Notes: generated by a model not told the origin, from the letters alone. A DNA stretch of 37,583 nt from HRBIN12 sp964640965 (GCA_964640965.1 CAZXJB010000008.1:1-37583); one strand, 5' to 3'; counted from the first letter of the stretch, positions 23,528 to 32,703 are shown. Made by a program: numbers and translations.

Positions 23528-24793
23528 CTAGCCCCGGAGGATCTCCATGGCCCGGGGCAGGATCTCGACGCCCCGGATCTCGCCGATCGCGCCGTCCGCG
23601 CAGGCGCGCTCGCCGAAGACCTCGACCCCGTCGGGCGCCACGCCGCCCCCCGAGACGAGCAGCGGCACGGGCTCCGCCGTGTGCGCTCGGCGGACGCACG
23701 AGGTGGCGTGATCGGCGGTCACCACCACCACCGTCCGGTCGAGGTCCAGCCGCGGCAGCAGCTCCCCGAAGAAGGCCCGGTCGATCTGGGCGACGACGTC
23801 CCGCTTGTCCTCCGGGCGGCCGTCGTGGGCCGGCACGTCGGGCCCCTTGAGGTGCACGTACAGGGCGTCGTAGCCCTCCAGGGCCTCGGCGGCGAGCTCG
23901 GCCCAGCGCACGTACGCCTCCTCGTCCCCCAGGCGCGGGACGTCGACCGGCGCCATCCCGAGCAGGATCGCGATGCCGCGCTCGACCGGCATCTCGACGA
24001 AGCATCCCCACGACGGGCCGAAGCGCTCACGGATCGGCTGCAGGGCCGGCCGGTGATCGCCGGCGTCCCGGGTGAGGATGAGGTTCGCGGGCAGCTTGCC
24101 CTGCGCGCGGCGGCGGGCGTTGATCTCGGAGGCCTCGAGGATCTTCGCCGCGCCCTCCACGAACGCGTTCGTGAGCTCGGCCGCCCGGCGGGCCGCCCCG
24201 GTGTCCTCGAGCGGCTCGGCCCGCGCGACCTCCGGCTCGAAGGTCTCGAGGGCCACGCCGAGCGAGCCCTCCTTGCGGTACGCCGGGTCGGTGTTCGTGA
24301 TCGCCGCCGAGAGCGGCGAGCCGTCCTCGGTCCGGATCACGAGCGCCCCGCGGTGCTCGACGGTGGAGCGCAGGGTGAACGTCGCCCCGGGGAGCCGAAG
24401 CTTCGCGTTCACCTCCTCGGCGAGCGCCGCGGCCTCCTCCGAGGAGAGGTCGCGGCCGACCCGCCGATCGAGGATCCGGGGCCAGTCCGCCGTCGCGAAG
24501 TTCACACGGTGGGCGACGTCGCCGTCGCGGAACGCCATCCCGGCGCCGATCGCCTCGACGACGCCGCGCCCCGGGTGCTCCTCGCTGGGGTCGTAGCCCA
24601 GGATCGCGAAGACCGCGATGTCGGACTCCGGCGCGATCCCCGGGCCGACCGTGACCACGGTCCCCGTCCGTCCCCGCCGCGAGAGCAGGTCGAGGTTCAG
24701 CGTCGGCGCCGCCTCGAGCGGCGTCCGGTCGCCGAGCTCCGGCACCGGGTCGTCGCCCAGCCCGTCCAGGCACACGTAGAGCAGCCGCTTCAC
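23528..24793 (-). CDS. apgM: Cofactor-independent phosphoglycerate mutase, archaeal (ApgM) type
   Basis: A 421-residue member of the alkaline phosphatase superfamily that interconverts 3- and 2-phosphoglycerate. The N-terminal metal site is in LLYVCLDGLGDDP, the phosphorylated Ser is in APESDIAVFAILGYDP, and the C-terminal metal site spans VHLKGPDVPAHDG, DKRDVVAQID and VTADHATSC. The length and the insert after the Ser motif match the archaeal-type enzyme, not the longer GpmI nor the 2,3-BPG-dependent GpmA. It lies 10 bases behind tpiA and completes a gap-pgk-tpiA-apgM operon ending at a strong terminator. Confidence 0.92.
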   Translation of the reverse strand: MKRLLYVCLDGLGDDPVPELGDRTPLEAAPTLNLDLLSRRGRTGTVVTVGPGIAPESDIAVFAILGYDPSEEHPGRGVVEAIGAGMAFRDGDVAHRVNFATADWPRILDRRVGRDLSSEEAAALAEEVNAKLRLPGATFTLRSTVEHRGALVIRTEDGSPLSAAITNTDPAYRKEGSLGVALETFEPEVARAEPLEDTGAARRAAELTNAFVEGAAKILEASEINARRRAQGKLPANLILTRDAGDHRPALQPIRERFGPSWGCFVEMPVERGIAILLGMAPVDVPRLGDEEAYVRWAELAAEALEGYDALYVHLKGPDVPAHDGRPEDKRDVVAQIDRAFFGELLPRLDLDRTVVVVTADHATSCVRRAHTAEPVPLLVSGGGVAPDGVEVFGERACADGAIGEIRGVEILPRAMEILRG

Positions 24794-24803
24794 GGGTCCT
24801 CCC

Positions 24804-25571
24804 TCACCGGTACTTGACGATGAGCGCGAAGCTCTCGGGATCCAGGCTCGCGCCGCCGACGAGGGCGCCGTCGATCTCCGGGTGGGCCATGAAGTCGCGG
24901 ATGTTGCCGGGCTTCACGCTCCCCCCGTACTGGATCCGCACGGCCTCGGCGACCTCCTTCGAGTGGCGCTCGGCGATCGTCCGGCGGATCAGGCCGATCG
25001 TCTCCCCCGCGTCGGCGGGGAGCGCGTTCCGGCCCGTCCCGATCGCCCAGATCGGCTCGTAGGCGACCACGAGCTGGGCGACCTGCTCCGCGTCCACCCC
25101 CCGGAGATCGCGCTCGATCTGGGTGGTCACCTTCTCCTCGGTGAGGCCCGCGTCGCGCTCGGCGAGCGTCTCGCCCACGCAGAGGATCGGCCGCATGCCG
25201 TGCGCGAAGACCGCCCGGACCTTGCGGTTCACCACCTCGTCCGTCTCCCCGAACAGCTCCCGCCGCTCGGAGTGCCCGACGATCACGTAGCGGACCTTCA
25301 GCGCCGCGAGCATGACCGGCGAGACCTCGCCGGTGAAGGCCCCCTCGTCCTCGAAGTGCACGTTCTGCGCTCCCAGGCCGAACGGCAGCCGGTCGCTGTC
25401 GATCAGCGTCTCGATCGAGCGGAGCGACGTGAACGACGGGCAGATCACGACCTCGACCCGGTCGGTGTCCTCGGCGTCCAGCAGGTACGAGAGCTTCTGC
25501 ACCGCCTGGATGGCCTCCAGGTGGGTCTTGTGCATCTTCCAGTTGGCCGCGATGATCGGGCGTCGGGCCAT
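24804..25571 (-). CDS. tpiA: Triosephosphate isomerase
   Basis: A 255-residue TIM-barrel enzyme interconverting dihydroxyacetone phosphate and glyceraldehyde 3-phosphate. Catalytic residues are visible: Lys in AANWKMH (about 12), His in VIVGHSERR (about 98) and Glu in VAYEPIWAIGTG (about 170), plus the phosphate-binding IQYGGSVKPGN. The ATG has GGAGGAGGGAG upstream and lies 10 bases behind pgk. The usual secG neighbour is not next to it; apgM is. Confidence 0.97.
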   Translation of the reverse strand: MARRPIIAANWKMHKTHLEAIQAVQKLSYLLDAEDTDRVEVVICPSFTSLRSIETLIDSDRLPFGLGAQNVHFEDEGAFTGEVSPVMLAALKVRYVIVGHSERRELFGETDEVVNRKVRAVFAHGMRPILCVGETLAERDAGLTEEKVTTQIERDLRGVDAEQVAQLVVAYEPIWAIGTGRNALPADAGETIGLIRRTIAERHSKEVAEAVRIQYGGSVKPGNIRDFMAHPEIDGALVGGASLDPESFALIVKYR

Positions 25572-25581
25572 CTCCCTCCTC

Positions 25582-26781
25582 CTACCCCTCCTCCAGGATC
25601 GCGATGCCCGGCAGCCGCCGCCCCTCGAGGAACTCGAGCGAGGCGCCGCCGCCGGTGGACAGGTGGTCGAACCCCTCCTCGAGCCCGAACCGCGCGACCG
25701 CGGCGAGGCTGTCGCCACCGCCGGCGACGGTGTAGGCGCGCGCGCCGGCGATGGCCGTCGCGACGCCCCGCGTGCCGGCCGAGAAGGGCTCGAGCTCGAA
25801 GACCCCCATCGGCCCGTTCCAGAAGATCGTGCGGGCCTCGGCGAGGATCCGCGCGAACTCCTCCACCGTGCGCGGGCCGATGTCGAGCCCCATCTCGCCC
25901 GGCGGCACCGCCGACGCCGGGATGGTCCGGCGCGGCGCCTCCTGGGAGATCTCGCGGGCCGCGACGACGTCGACGGGGAGCTCGAGCAGCACGCCGCGCT
26001 CCTCGGCCCGGCGGCGCACGGCCCGGACCTCCTCGAACAGGTCCGGCTCGACGCGGCTCGCGCCCACGGCGCCGCCCTCGGCCGCGAGGAACGTGAAGGC
26101 CATCGCCCCGCCGATGAGCAGGGCGTCGACCCGGTCGACGAGGGCGCCGATCGTCGAGAGCTTGTCGGAGACCTTCGCGCCCCCGAGGACCGCCACGAAC
26201 GGGCGCTCGGGCTCGACGAGCAGGCGCGTGAGCGCCTCCACCTCCCGCTGGAGCAGCCGCCCCGCCGCAGCGGGCCGCCCCCGCTCGAGCAGGAGCTCGG
26301 GCAGGGCGTGGACCGACGCGTGGGCGCGGTGGACCGCCCCGAACGCGTCGTCGACGTAGGCATCGGCGAGCGCGGCGAGCTCCGCCGCGAAGCCCCGGTC
26401 GTCCGCCTCCTCGCGGGGATCGAACCGCAGGTTCTCGAGGTAGAGCACCCCGCCCGGCGCCAGGGCCCCCGCGGCCGCCTCCGCCTCGGGCCCGCTCACG
26501 ACCGGAAGGGCTCGGACCTCCCGGTCGAGCAGCTCGGCCAGGCGCGCCGCGACCGGCGCGAGCCGCAGGTCCTCGCGCACCGCGCCCTTCGGGCGCCCGA
26601 GGTGGGAGGCGACGACGAGCGCCGCCCCACCCGCGAGCAGCTCCGTCAGGGTCGGCAGGCTCGCCCGGATCCTCGCGTCGTCGGCGACCCGCCCCTCCGC
26701 CAGGGGCACGTTGTGGTCGACCCGGACGAAGACACGGAGCCCCTCGACCCCGTCCAGGGTCTCGAGCGTGCGGATGCCCAC
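25582..26781 (-). CDS. pgk: Phosphoglycerate kinase
   Basis: A 399-residue two-lobed kinase forming ATP from 1,3-bisphosphoglycerate. Motifs include VRVDHNVPL (substrate Asp/Asn), ASHLGRPKG, YLENLRFDPREE, DDAFGAVHRAHAS, AVLGGAKVSDK and the C-terminal GGGDSLAAV with STGGGASLEFLEG. The start is a GTG 10 bases behind the gap stop with only a weak ribosome site, so translation may depend on coupling to gap. The length is standard. Confidence 0.97.
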   Translation of the reverse strand: MGIRTLETLDGVEGLRVFVRVDHNVPLAEGRVADDARIRASLPTLTELLAGGAALVVASHLGRPKGAVREDLRLAPVAARLAELLDREVRALPVVSGPEAEAAAGALAPGGVLYLENLRFDPREEADDRGFAAELAALADAYVDDAFGAVHRAHASVHALPELLLERGRPAAAGRLLQREVEALTRLLVEPERPFVAVLGGAKVSDKLSTIGALVDRVDALLIGGAMAFTFLAAEGGAVGASRVEPDLFEEVRAVRRRAEERGVLLELPVDVVAAREISQEAPRRTIPASAVPPGEMGLDIGPRTVEEFARILAEARTIFWNGPMGVFELEPFSAGTRGVATAIAGARAYTVAGGGDSLAAVARFGLEEGFDHLSTGGGASLEFLEGRRLPGIAILEEG

Positions 26782-26791
26782 CGCGACCCCG

Positions 26792-27802
26792 CTAGAGCGA
26801 CGCGGCCACGAGGTCGACGAGGTCGACCAGCCGGTTGGAGTACCCCCACTCGTTGTCGTACCAGCCGAGGATCTTCGCGGAGCGCCCCTGGGCCATCGTG
26901 GCCTGCGCGTCGAAGGTGCACGAGGCCGGCGAGCCGACGATGTCCGTCGAGACGATCGGGTCCTCCGTGTAGACGAGCCGGCCGCCCGCGAGCGGGCCGC
27001 TCTCCGCCGCGCGACGGAACGCCTCGTTGATCTCCTCCGCCGTCGCCTCCCGGGACAGCGTGACGACGAGATCGGTCACGGACCCATCGGGGACCGGGAC
27101 CCGCAGGGCGATGCCGTCGAGCCGGCCCTTGAGGTGCGGCAGGACCAGGCCGATCGCCTTCGCCGCCCCCGTGGAGGTCGGGATGATGTTCACCGCCGCC
27201 GCGCGCGCGCGCCGGAGGTCCTTGTGCGGCAGGTCCAGGATGCGCTGGTCGTTCGTGTAGGCGTGGACCGTGGTCATGAACCCCTGCTCGATGCCGAAGG
27301 CATCGTCCAGGACCTTCGCCATCGGCGCGACGCAGTTGGTCGTGCAGGAGGCGTTGGAGATGACGTGGTGGGTGGCCGGGTCGTAGGCGTCGTCGTTCAC
27401 CCCGAGGACGACCGTGATGTCCTCCCCCTTCGCCGGGGCGCTGATGATGACCTTCTCGGCACCGGCCGCGAGGTGCTTCTCGGCGTCCTCGCGCTTGGTG
27501 AACAGGCCCGTGGACTCGACCACGACCTGGACCCCGAGCTCCTTCCACGGGAGCTCGCCCGGGTCGCGGACGGCGAGCACCCTGATCTCGTCCCCGTCCA
27601 CGACGATGCCGTCCTCGGTCGCGCGGACCTCCGAGGGCAGCACCCCCAGGACCGAGTCGTACTTCAGCAGGTGCGCGAGGGTCGCCGCGTCGGTGATGTC
27701 GTTCACGGCGACGAAGTCCCAGGCCTTGCCCTGCTCCTTGGCGGCGCGGAAGAAGTTGCGGCCGATCCGTCCGAACCCGTTGATGCCGACCTTCACGCTC
27801 AT
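26792..27802 (-). CDS. gap: Glyceraldehyde-3-phosphate dehydrogenase, type I
   Basis: A 336-residue NAD-linked dehydrogenase. The N-terminal Rossmann motif GINGFGRIGRNFF is followed by VNDITDAATLAHLLKYDS, where the Asp after Asn favours NAD. The catalytic Cys lies in SNASCTTNCVAP and its His partner in TVHAYTNDQ; NIIPTSTGAAKA and WYDNEWGYSNR complete the family set. The ATG has AGGAGG upstream. It is the first gene of the lower-glycolysis operon, with a TAGCAT box 34 bases ahead of the start. In classic actinobacteria whiA stands near here; instead rapZ does. Confidence 0.97.
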   Translation of the reverse strand: MSVKVGINGFGRIGRNFFRAAKEQGKAWDFVAVNDITDAATLAHLLKYDSVLGVLPSEVRATEDGIVVDGDEIRVLAVRDPGELPWKELGVQVVVESTGLFTKREDAEKHLAAGAEKVIISAPAKGEDITVVLGVNDDAYDPATHHVISNASCTTNCVAPMAKVLDDAFGIEQGFMTTVHAYTNDQRILDLPHKDLRRARAAAVNIIPTSTGAAKAIGLVLPHLKGRLDGIALRVPVPDGSVTDLVVTLSREATAEEINEAFRRAAESGPLAGGRLVYTEDPIVSTDIVGSPASCTFDAQATMAQGRSAKILGWYDNEWGYSNRLVDLVDLVAASL

Positions 27803-27836
27803 GCGCGACCTCCTGACGGGGGCTGGCGTTCCCCCC

Positions 27837-27842
27837 ATGCTA
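27837..27842 (-). promoter_or_regulatory. -10 element for gap operon
   Basis: TAGCAT on the minus strand in the 86-base gap between rapZ and gap, 34 bases ahead of the gap ATG. The same hexamer precedes uvrC. No strong -35 box. Confidence 0.35.
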
Positions 27843-27888
27843 GCCGATGCGTCCCGAGCTGGAGCCCGCGGCGCCCCTGGGGATGGCC

Positions 27889-28809
27889 TCAGCGGTCGAG
27901 GTCCCGGTGCATGACGGTCGCCATGAGCCCCTTGTCCCGGAAGAACGCGGCCAGATCCTCGACCACGACGATCGAGCGGTGCCGGCCGCCCGTGCAGCCC
28001 ACGGCCACCGTGAGGTAGGACTTCCCCTCGGCCACGAAGCCGGGGACCATGAAGCCGAGGAGAGCCCGGAGCCGGCGCATGAACTCGCGGTAGGTCTGCT
28101 GCCCCCGGACGTACGTGCGGACCCGCGGGTCGGTCCCGGGGAGCGGGCGGAGCTCGTCCACCCAGTGCGGGTTCGGCAGGAACCGCACGTCGAGCACGAG
28201 GTCGGCGTCCCGAGGCGTCCCGTACTTGAAGCCGAACGACACGAGCGAGACCTGCAACCCCTGCTCGGGCGGCGCGTCCGAGAACGCCTCCCGCAGGCGC
28301 TGCCGAAGCTCGTGCGGGCCCATGCCGGTCGTGTCGATGATGAGGTCGGCCTCCCCTCGCAGCCCCTCCATCATCAGGCGCTCCTTGCGGATGCCCTCGA
28401 CCACCCGGTCGGCCGGGGCGAGGGGATGGCGATGGCGCGTGGCCTCGTACCGGTTCACGAGCTCCTCGTCGGAGGCCTCGAGGAACAGGATCCGGTACGG
28501 GATGCCGAGCCCGTCGAGCTCCTCGAGCGCCTTCGAGAGCTCGCCGAAGAACACGCCGCCCCGGGCGTCCACGACGATCGCCACCCGCCCCCCGGGGCCG
28601 CCCGGTCGTGCCGCGAGCTCGGCGAGCTTCGGCAGGAGCGCCGGCGGCAGGTTGTCCACCACGAAGTAGCCCAGGTCCTCGAGGGCCTTCGCGGCCTCCG
28701 AGCGGCCCGCGCCCGACAGCCCGGTGATGATCGTGAACGCGGGGCCCTCCCCGTGGCGGGGGGCGGCCGCCTGCGGCTCGGCGCGGTCGCGCAGGTCGCC
28801 CTCGGCCAT
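27889..28809 (-). CDS. rapZ: RapZ/YvcJ family nucleotide-binding RNA adaptor
   Basis: A 306-residue RapZ-family protein. The N-terminal P-loop is ITGLSGAGRSEA, with Arg in place of the usual Lys as in actinobacterial homologues; VAIVVDARGG is the Walker B region, and DTTGMGPHELRQRL and GFKYGTPRDADLVLDVRFLPNP mark the middle. The C-terminal domain has SYLTVAVGCTGGRHRSIVVVE, the family's most conserved block. In E. coli RapZ guides degradation of a small RNA controlling amino-sugar synthesis; in Gram-positives the role is less clear. The ATG shares one base with the uvrC stop (TGATG), so translation is coupled. Confidence 0.95.
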   Translation of the reverse strand: MAEGDLRDRAEPQAAAPRHGEGPAFTIITGLSGAGRSEAAKALEDLGYFVVDNLPPALLPKLAELAARPGGPGGRVAIVVDARGGVFFGELSKALEELDGLGIPYRILFLEASDEELVNRYEATRHRHPLAPADRVVEGIRKERLMMEGLRGEADLIIDTTGMGPHELRQRLREAFSDAPPEQGLQVSLVSFGFKYGTPRDADLVLDVRFLPNPHWVDELRPLPGTDPRVRTYVRGQQTYREFMRRLRALLGFMVPGFVAEGKSYLTVAVGCTGGRHRSIVVVEDLAAFFRDKGLMATVMHRDLDR

Positions 28810-30683
28810 CAGGCGCTCTCCCGCCTTGAGGGGGTCGGCGTCCGCAGGTGCTCCGAGATCGCCCTCGCGAGCTCGGGGCCGATCCCCGGCGTCGCGGCGA
28901 TCTCCTCGGGGGTGGCGCGCGCGAGGCGGGCGAGCGAGCCGAACCGGCGCAGGAGCGCTCGCTTCCGCGCCGGGCCGATGCCGGGGATCTCGTCCAGGGG
29001 CGAGGCCAGCACGCGCTTGCCCCGCTTCGCGCGGTGATAGGTGAGCGCGAACCGGTGGGCCTCGTCACGGAGGTGCTGGAGCACGAACAGGGTCTCCGAG
29101 CCCCGAGGGATCCGCAGCGGCTCGGCGCGACCCGGCAGGTACACCTCCTCCAGACGCTTCGCCAGCCCGACCGCGGGGATGTCGAGCCCCGCCTCGGCGA
29201 GCACGCGCGTCGCGACCGCGAGCTGGCCCCGTCCGCCGTCGACCACGACGAGCGCCGGCGGGTACGCGAACCGTCGGGGGCGGTCGCCCGGCTCCTCGCG
29301 CTCGGTCCGCAGCCGGGCGAACCGGCGGCGGAGCACCTCCTCCATGCTCGCGAAGTCGTCCTGCCCCGGCACGCCCTTGATCTCGAACCGCCGGTAGTCG
29401 GAGCGCTTGGGCAGGCCGTCCTCGAACACGACCATCGAGCCCACCTTGTCGCTCGGCCCGAGGTTCGAGATGTCGTAGCACTCGATCCGGAGCGGCGCCT
29501 GCTCCAGCCCGAGGACGGCCCCGAGCTCCGCGAGCGCGCGGGAGCGGGCACCGAAGTCCGAGGCGCGCTTCAGCTTGTGGCGCTGGAAGTGGTCGCGGGC
29601 GTTCTCGGTCACGGTCTCGAGGAGCTTGCGCTTGGCGCCGCGTTCGGGCACGGCGATCCGGACCCGGCCGCCGCGCCGCTCGCCGAGCCAGGCCTCGAGG
29701 ACCTCGGCCCCCTCGGGCCGCTCCGGCACGAGGACCCGGGGCGGGACGTCCTCGCGCTCCATGTACAGCTCGCGCAGGAAGGAGGCGAGCAGGCCCGCGC
29801 GGTCGAGGTCCTCGACCCGGTCCACGATCCAGCCCTTGCGGCCGGTCACCCGGCCGCGGCGGACGGAGAAGACCTGGAACGCAGCCTCGAGGTCGTCCTC
29901 GACGAGCGCGACGACGTCGAGGGCCTCGGGCCGCGGCAGGACCATCTCCTGGTGCTCCAGGGCCCTCCGGGCCGCCGCGAGCTGGTCCCTGAGCTTGGCG
30001 GCGAGCTCGTACTCCTGGCGCTCGGCCGCCTCGCGCATCTCGCGCTCCAGGCGGGCGAGGACCGGGCGCTCGCCCCCGGACAGGAACTCGCAGAGGGCCT
30101 CGACGTCGGCCCGGTAGGCCTCCTCGGTCACCTGGGTGACCTCGGGGACGCAGGGGCCCGAGCAGCGGCCGATGTCGTAGTACAGGCACGGCCGGCGGGC
30201 CCGCGCGCGCTGGTCGAAGAAGGCGTTCGAGCAGGTCCGGACCGGGAAGACCCGCGTGAGGGCGTCGAGGGTCTCGCGGATCGCGTAGGCGTGGCCGAAC
30301 GGGCCGAAGTACCGGACCCCTCGGCGCTTGGCGCCCCGGAGCACCTGCGCCCGGGGCCAGCGCTCGCCGACGGTGACGGCGAGGTACGGGTAGGACTTGT
30401 CGTCCCGGTACCGGATGTTGAAGCGGGGCTGGTGCTCCTTGATGAGGTTGTACTCGAGCATGAGCGCGTCGACCTCGGTCGAGACGACGATCCAGTCCAC
30501 GCTCTCGGCCGCGGCCATCATCGCCTCGGTCCGCGGGTGGAGCGGCCGGGACCAGTAGCTCGCGAGGCGCTTGCGGAGCGACCGGGCCTTCCCCACGTAG
30601 ATCACGCGGCCGTCGGCGTCCCGGAACAGGTACGCGCCGGGCGCGTCGGGGACGGTCTCCGGCTCGGGACGGGGGACGCTCAC
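28809..30683 (-). CDS. uvrC: Excinuclease ABC subunit C
   Basis: A 624-residue repair nuclease making both incisions around UvrAB-marked lesions. The GIY-YIG domain (about 10-95) has GAYLF and VIYVGKA. Four Cys in TCSNAFF...RPCLYYDIGRCSGPC match the iron-sulfur site reported for UvrC. A UVR motif (about 200-235) contacts UvrB. The RNase H-like half starts near RIECYDISN and includes VVVDGGRGQL. Tandem helix-hairpin-helix units end the protein (IPGIGPARKRALLRRFG, TPGIGPELARAI). The GTG start has no ribosome site but lies seven bases behind TAGCAT, suggesting a leaderless mRNA. Confidence 0.97.
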   Translation of the reverse strand: MSVPRPEPETVPDAPGAYLFRDADGRVIYVGKARSLRKRLASYWSRPLHPRTEAMMAAAESVDWIVVSTEVDALMLEYNLIKEHQPRFNIRYRDDKSYPYLAVTVGERWPRAQVLRGAKRRGVRYFGPFGHAYAIRETLDALTRVFPVRTCSNAFFDQRARARRPCLYYDIGRCSGPCVPEVTQVTEEAYRADVEALCEFLSGGERPVLARLEREMREAAERQEYELAAKLRDQLAAARRALEHQEMVLPRPEALDVVALVEDDLEAAFQVFSVRRGRVTGRKGWIVDRVEDLDRAGLLASFLRELYMEREDVPPRVLVPERPEGAEVLEAWLGERRGGRVRIAVPERGAKRKLLETVTENARDHFQRHKLKRASDFGARSRALAELGAVLGLEQAPLRIECYDISNLGPSDKVGSMVVFEDGLPKRSDYRRFEIKGVPGQDDFASMEEVLRRRFARLRTEREEPGDRPRRFAYPPALVVVDGGRGQLAVATRVLAEAGLDIPAVGLAKRLEEVYLPGRAEPLRIPRGSETLFVLQHLRDEAHRFALTYHRAKRGKRVLASPLDEIPGIGPARKRALLRRFGSLARLARATPEEIAATPGIGPELARAISEHLRTPTPSRRESA

Positions 30684-30690
30684 GCAGAGA

Positions 30691-30696
30691 ATGCTA
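30691..30696 (-). promoter_or_regulatory. uvrC -10 box, leaderless arrangement
   Basis: TAGCAT on the minus strand with seven bases to the uvrC GTG, so transcription would start at or next to the start codon. No Shine-Dalgarno sequence is present. Confidence 0.45.
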
Positions 30697-30737
30697 CCCG
30701 CGGCCCCGAGCGGGCCGGCGTAGCCGCCGACCGCCGG

Positions 30738-32693
30738 CTAGCGGACGAGCACCGTCCCGTTCATCATGGGGTGAACGATGCAGAGGAAGTAGTACTCGCC
30801 CGGCGGGAGCGGCGGGATGGTGTAGGTGGTCGTCGCCGGCCCGGTGATGAGCTCGCCGCTGAAGAGCTGCTCGGCGAGGCTCGAGTCGGTGTAGATCGCG
30901 ATGTTGTGCTGGACCCCGGCGTCGCGGTTGTCGAAGGTGATGGCGTGCTCGGTGTTGGCCGGCAGCACGATCGTCTGCGTGTCGAAGGCGATGTTCTGGG
31001 CGACGACGGTCGTGGTGAGGGCCTGGCCACCGCCGCCGCCGGTCGGGCCCGTGGGGCCCGTGGCCCCGGTCGCCCCCGTCGGGCCGGTGGCGCCGCCCGC
31101 CTCGCCGACGAGGATCTTCCCGATCATCGTCGTCGGGTGGATGACGCAGTTGTAGGCGTACTCACCGGCGTCCAGGGCCGGGATCCGGTACTCGATCTGG
31201 CTCGGTCCGGTGATGATCTCGCCTTGGAACAGGGTGTCACCGGAGGTCTCGGGCCCCGAGAAGACCTGGACGTTGTGCTGGACCCCGGCGTCGCGGTTGT
31301 CGAACAGGATCGTGAAGGGCTCGCCCGCCGGAGCCCGGATGCAGATGCCGTCGGTGAACGCGATGCCCTCCGCGACCACGGTGACCTTCCCGTCCACGAC
31401 CGGGGTGCACTCCTGCGTCGGCGGGGGGCTCGGCTGCACCACCCCGGTGGGGGTCGGGCTCGGGCGGGCGATGGCGAGGCCGGTGAGGTCGCCGAGCGTG
31501 CCGAGCATCAGGTCCTGCGGACCGGGGTCGTACCAGGCCGCGAACCGGGTGGCGCCGTCGGGCGTGGTCGCGACCGAGGGCATGGCGCCGCCGAGGGCGG
31601 CCGACCCCGTGTCGACCGGGGAGAAGGTCGTCCCGTCGCCCGTGGCCATCGCCACCCCGGCCTCCCCGTCGGTCCAGGCGACCCAGAGCGTCCCGGCGTC
31701 GTCCGACGCGATGGAGGTCCCCGCGCCGGCGGCATCGGCGGCCCCGGCGCCCACGGGGGCGACCGTGCCCGTCCGGAACGGCCCGCCGGTCGGGCCCGTG
31801 GCGACGTGCACCTCCTCGCCGACGTGGTACGCGAGCGCGACGCCGCTCGGCGTCACGACCCCGGACAGGCCCTGGGCGCCGCCGCCCTCGACCTCGACCG
31901 CGTCCCAGCGGCCGCGGTCGGATCGGGTGGCCACCCGTACCGTGACGGCCTCGGCGAAGGCCACCGCCGGGCCGTCGCCCGTGACGAGCATCGCGGTGCG
32001 GCAGGTCGCGCACCCGGCCACCTCGGCCACCCGCTCGGTCCGCCAGACCCCACCCTCCATGGAGGCAACCTCGACGGACGCCTGCGTCGAGGTCGAGGTG
32101 AGGTACGAGATCCACGGCATGCCCATCTCGTCGACCGCGAGCGACGGACCGAGGCCGGGGGTCCGCGTCACCCGCTCCACCGTCCACTGCGTGGCGGACG
32201 CGGGATCCGCCGTCCCGGTGGCGTAGAAGATGCCGTCGGCGCTCCCCCACACCGCGTGGAGCGTGCCGCTCGCGTCGGCGACGAGCTGCAGGCCGGTGAC
32301 GCTCTCCGCCGTGAGGCGGCCGACCGGCTTCGCGAAGGCGGGGTTGAAGGCCACCTGGACGTTGGGGATCTGTTCGGCGATGGCGATCGCCCCACGGGTC
32401 CAGACCCCGTCCTGCTCCGCGGCCAGCATGACGCCGGGCAGGCTCGGCGCCGTGACCGGGCGGGTCTCGGGGAGCGAGCCCTCGGGCGCCGGCTCCTCGA
32501 ACGCGAAGTACGCGATCACGGGCCGACCGTCCACCACGGTCACCGAGGGGTAGCGGCCGGCGTCGTTCAGGGGGTCGACGACCTGGGCGAGGAAGCCCGG
32601 ACCCGAGCCGAGCTGCGGCGCGACCGGCGTCTGGGCGCAGGCGACCGCGGCCAGGCCGAGGACGAGCGCGAACGCGAGCAGCCTCCTGGACAT
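30738..32693 (-). CDS. Lipoprotein with beta-propeller-like body and two cupredoxin domains
   Basis: A 651-residue exported protein. The signal peptide ends LAAVAC (Cys19). Residues about 25-400 contain repeated beta-rich units (for example SLAVDEMGMPWISYL, SIASDDAGTLWVAWTDG, SVATTPDGATRFAAWYD), suggesting a beta-propeller. A Pro-rich hinge leads to two homologous plastocyanin-like domains. Each has a complete type I copper set: QHNVQVF with NCVIHPTTM, and QHNIAIY with LCIVHPMM (His, Cys, His, Met). A GATGPTGATGATGPTGPTG linker joins them. It may pass electrons outside the cell or bind copper; no redox partner is adjacent. The ATG lacks a ribosome site; a GTG at 32705 would add four residues. 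It stands between uvrA and uvrC without functional link to them. Confidence 0.85.
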   Translation of the reverse strand: MSRRLLAFALVLGLAAVACAQTPVAPQLGSGPGFLAQVVDPLNDAGRYPSVTVVDGRPVIAYFAFEEPAPEGSLPETRPVTAPSLPGVMLAAEQDGVWTRGAIAIAEQIPNVQVAFNPAFAKPVGRLTAESVTGLQLVADASGTLHAVWGSADGIFYATGTADPASATQWTVERVTRTPGLGPSLAVDEMGMPWISYLTSTSTQASVEVASMEGGVWRTERVAEVAGCATCRTAMLVTGDGPAVAFAEAVTVRVATRSDRGRWDAVEVEGGGAQGLSGVVTPSGVALAYHVGEEVHVATGPTGGPFRTGTVAPVGAGAADAAGAGTSIASDDAGTLWVAWTDGEAGVAMATGDGTTFSPVDTGSAALGGAMPSVATTPDGATRFAAWYDPGPQDLMLGTLGDLTGLAIARPSPTPTGVVQPSPPPTQECTPVVDGKVTVVAEGIAFTDGICIRAPAGEPFTILFDNRDAGVQHNVQVFSGPETSGDTLFQGEIITGPSQIEYRIPALDAGEYAYNCVIHPTTMIGKILVGEAGGATGPTGATGATGPTGPTGGGGGQALTTTVVAQNIAFDTQTIVLPANTEHAITFDNRDAGVQHNIAIYTDSSLAEQLFSGELITGPATTTYTIPPLPPGEYYFLCIVHPMMNGTVLVR

Positions 32694-32703
32694 GGGCGCG
32701 CGC

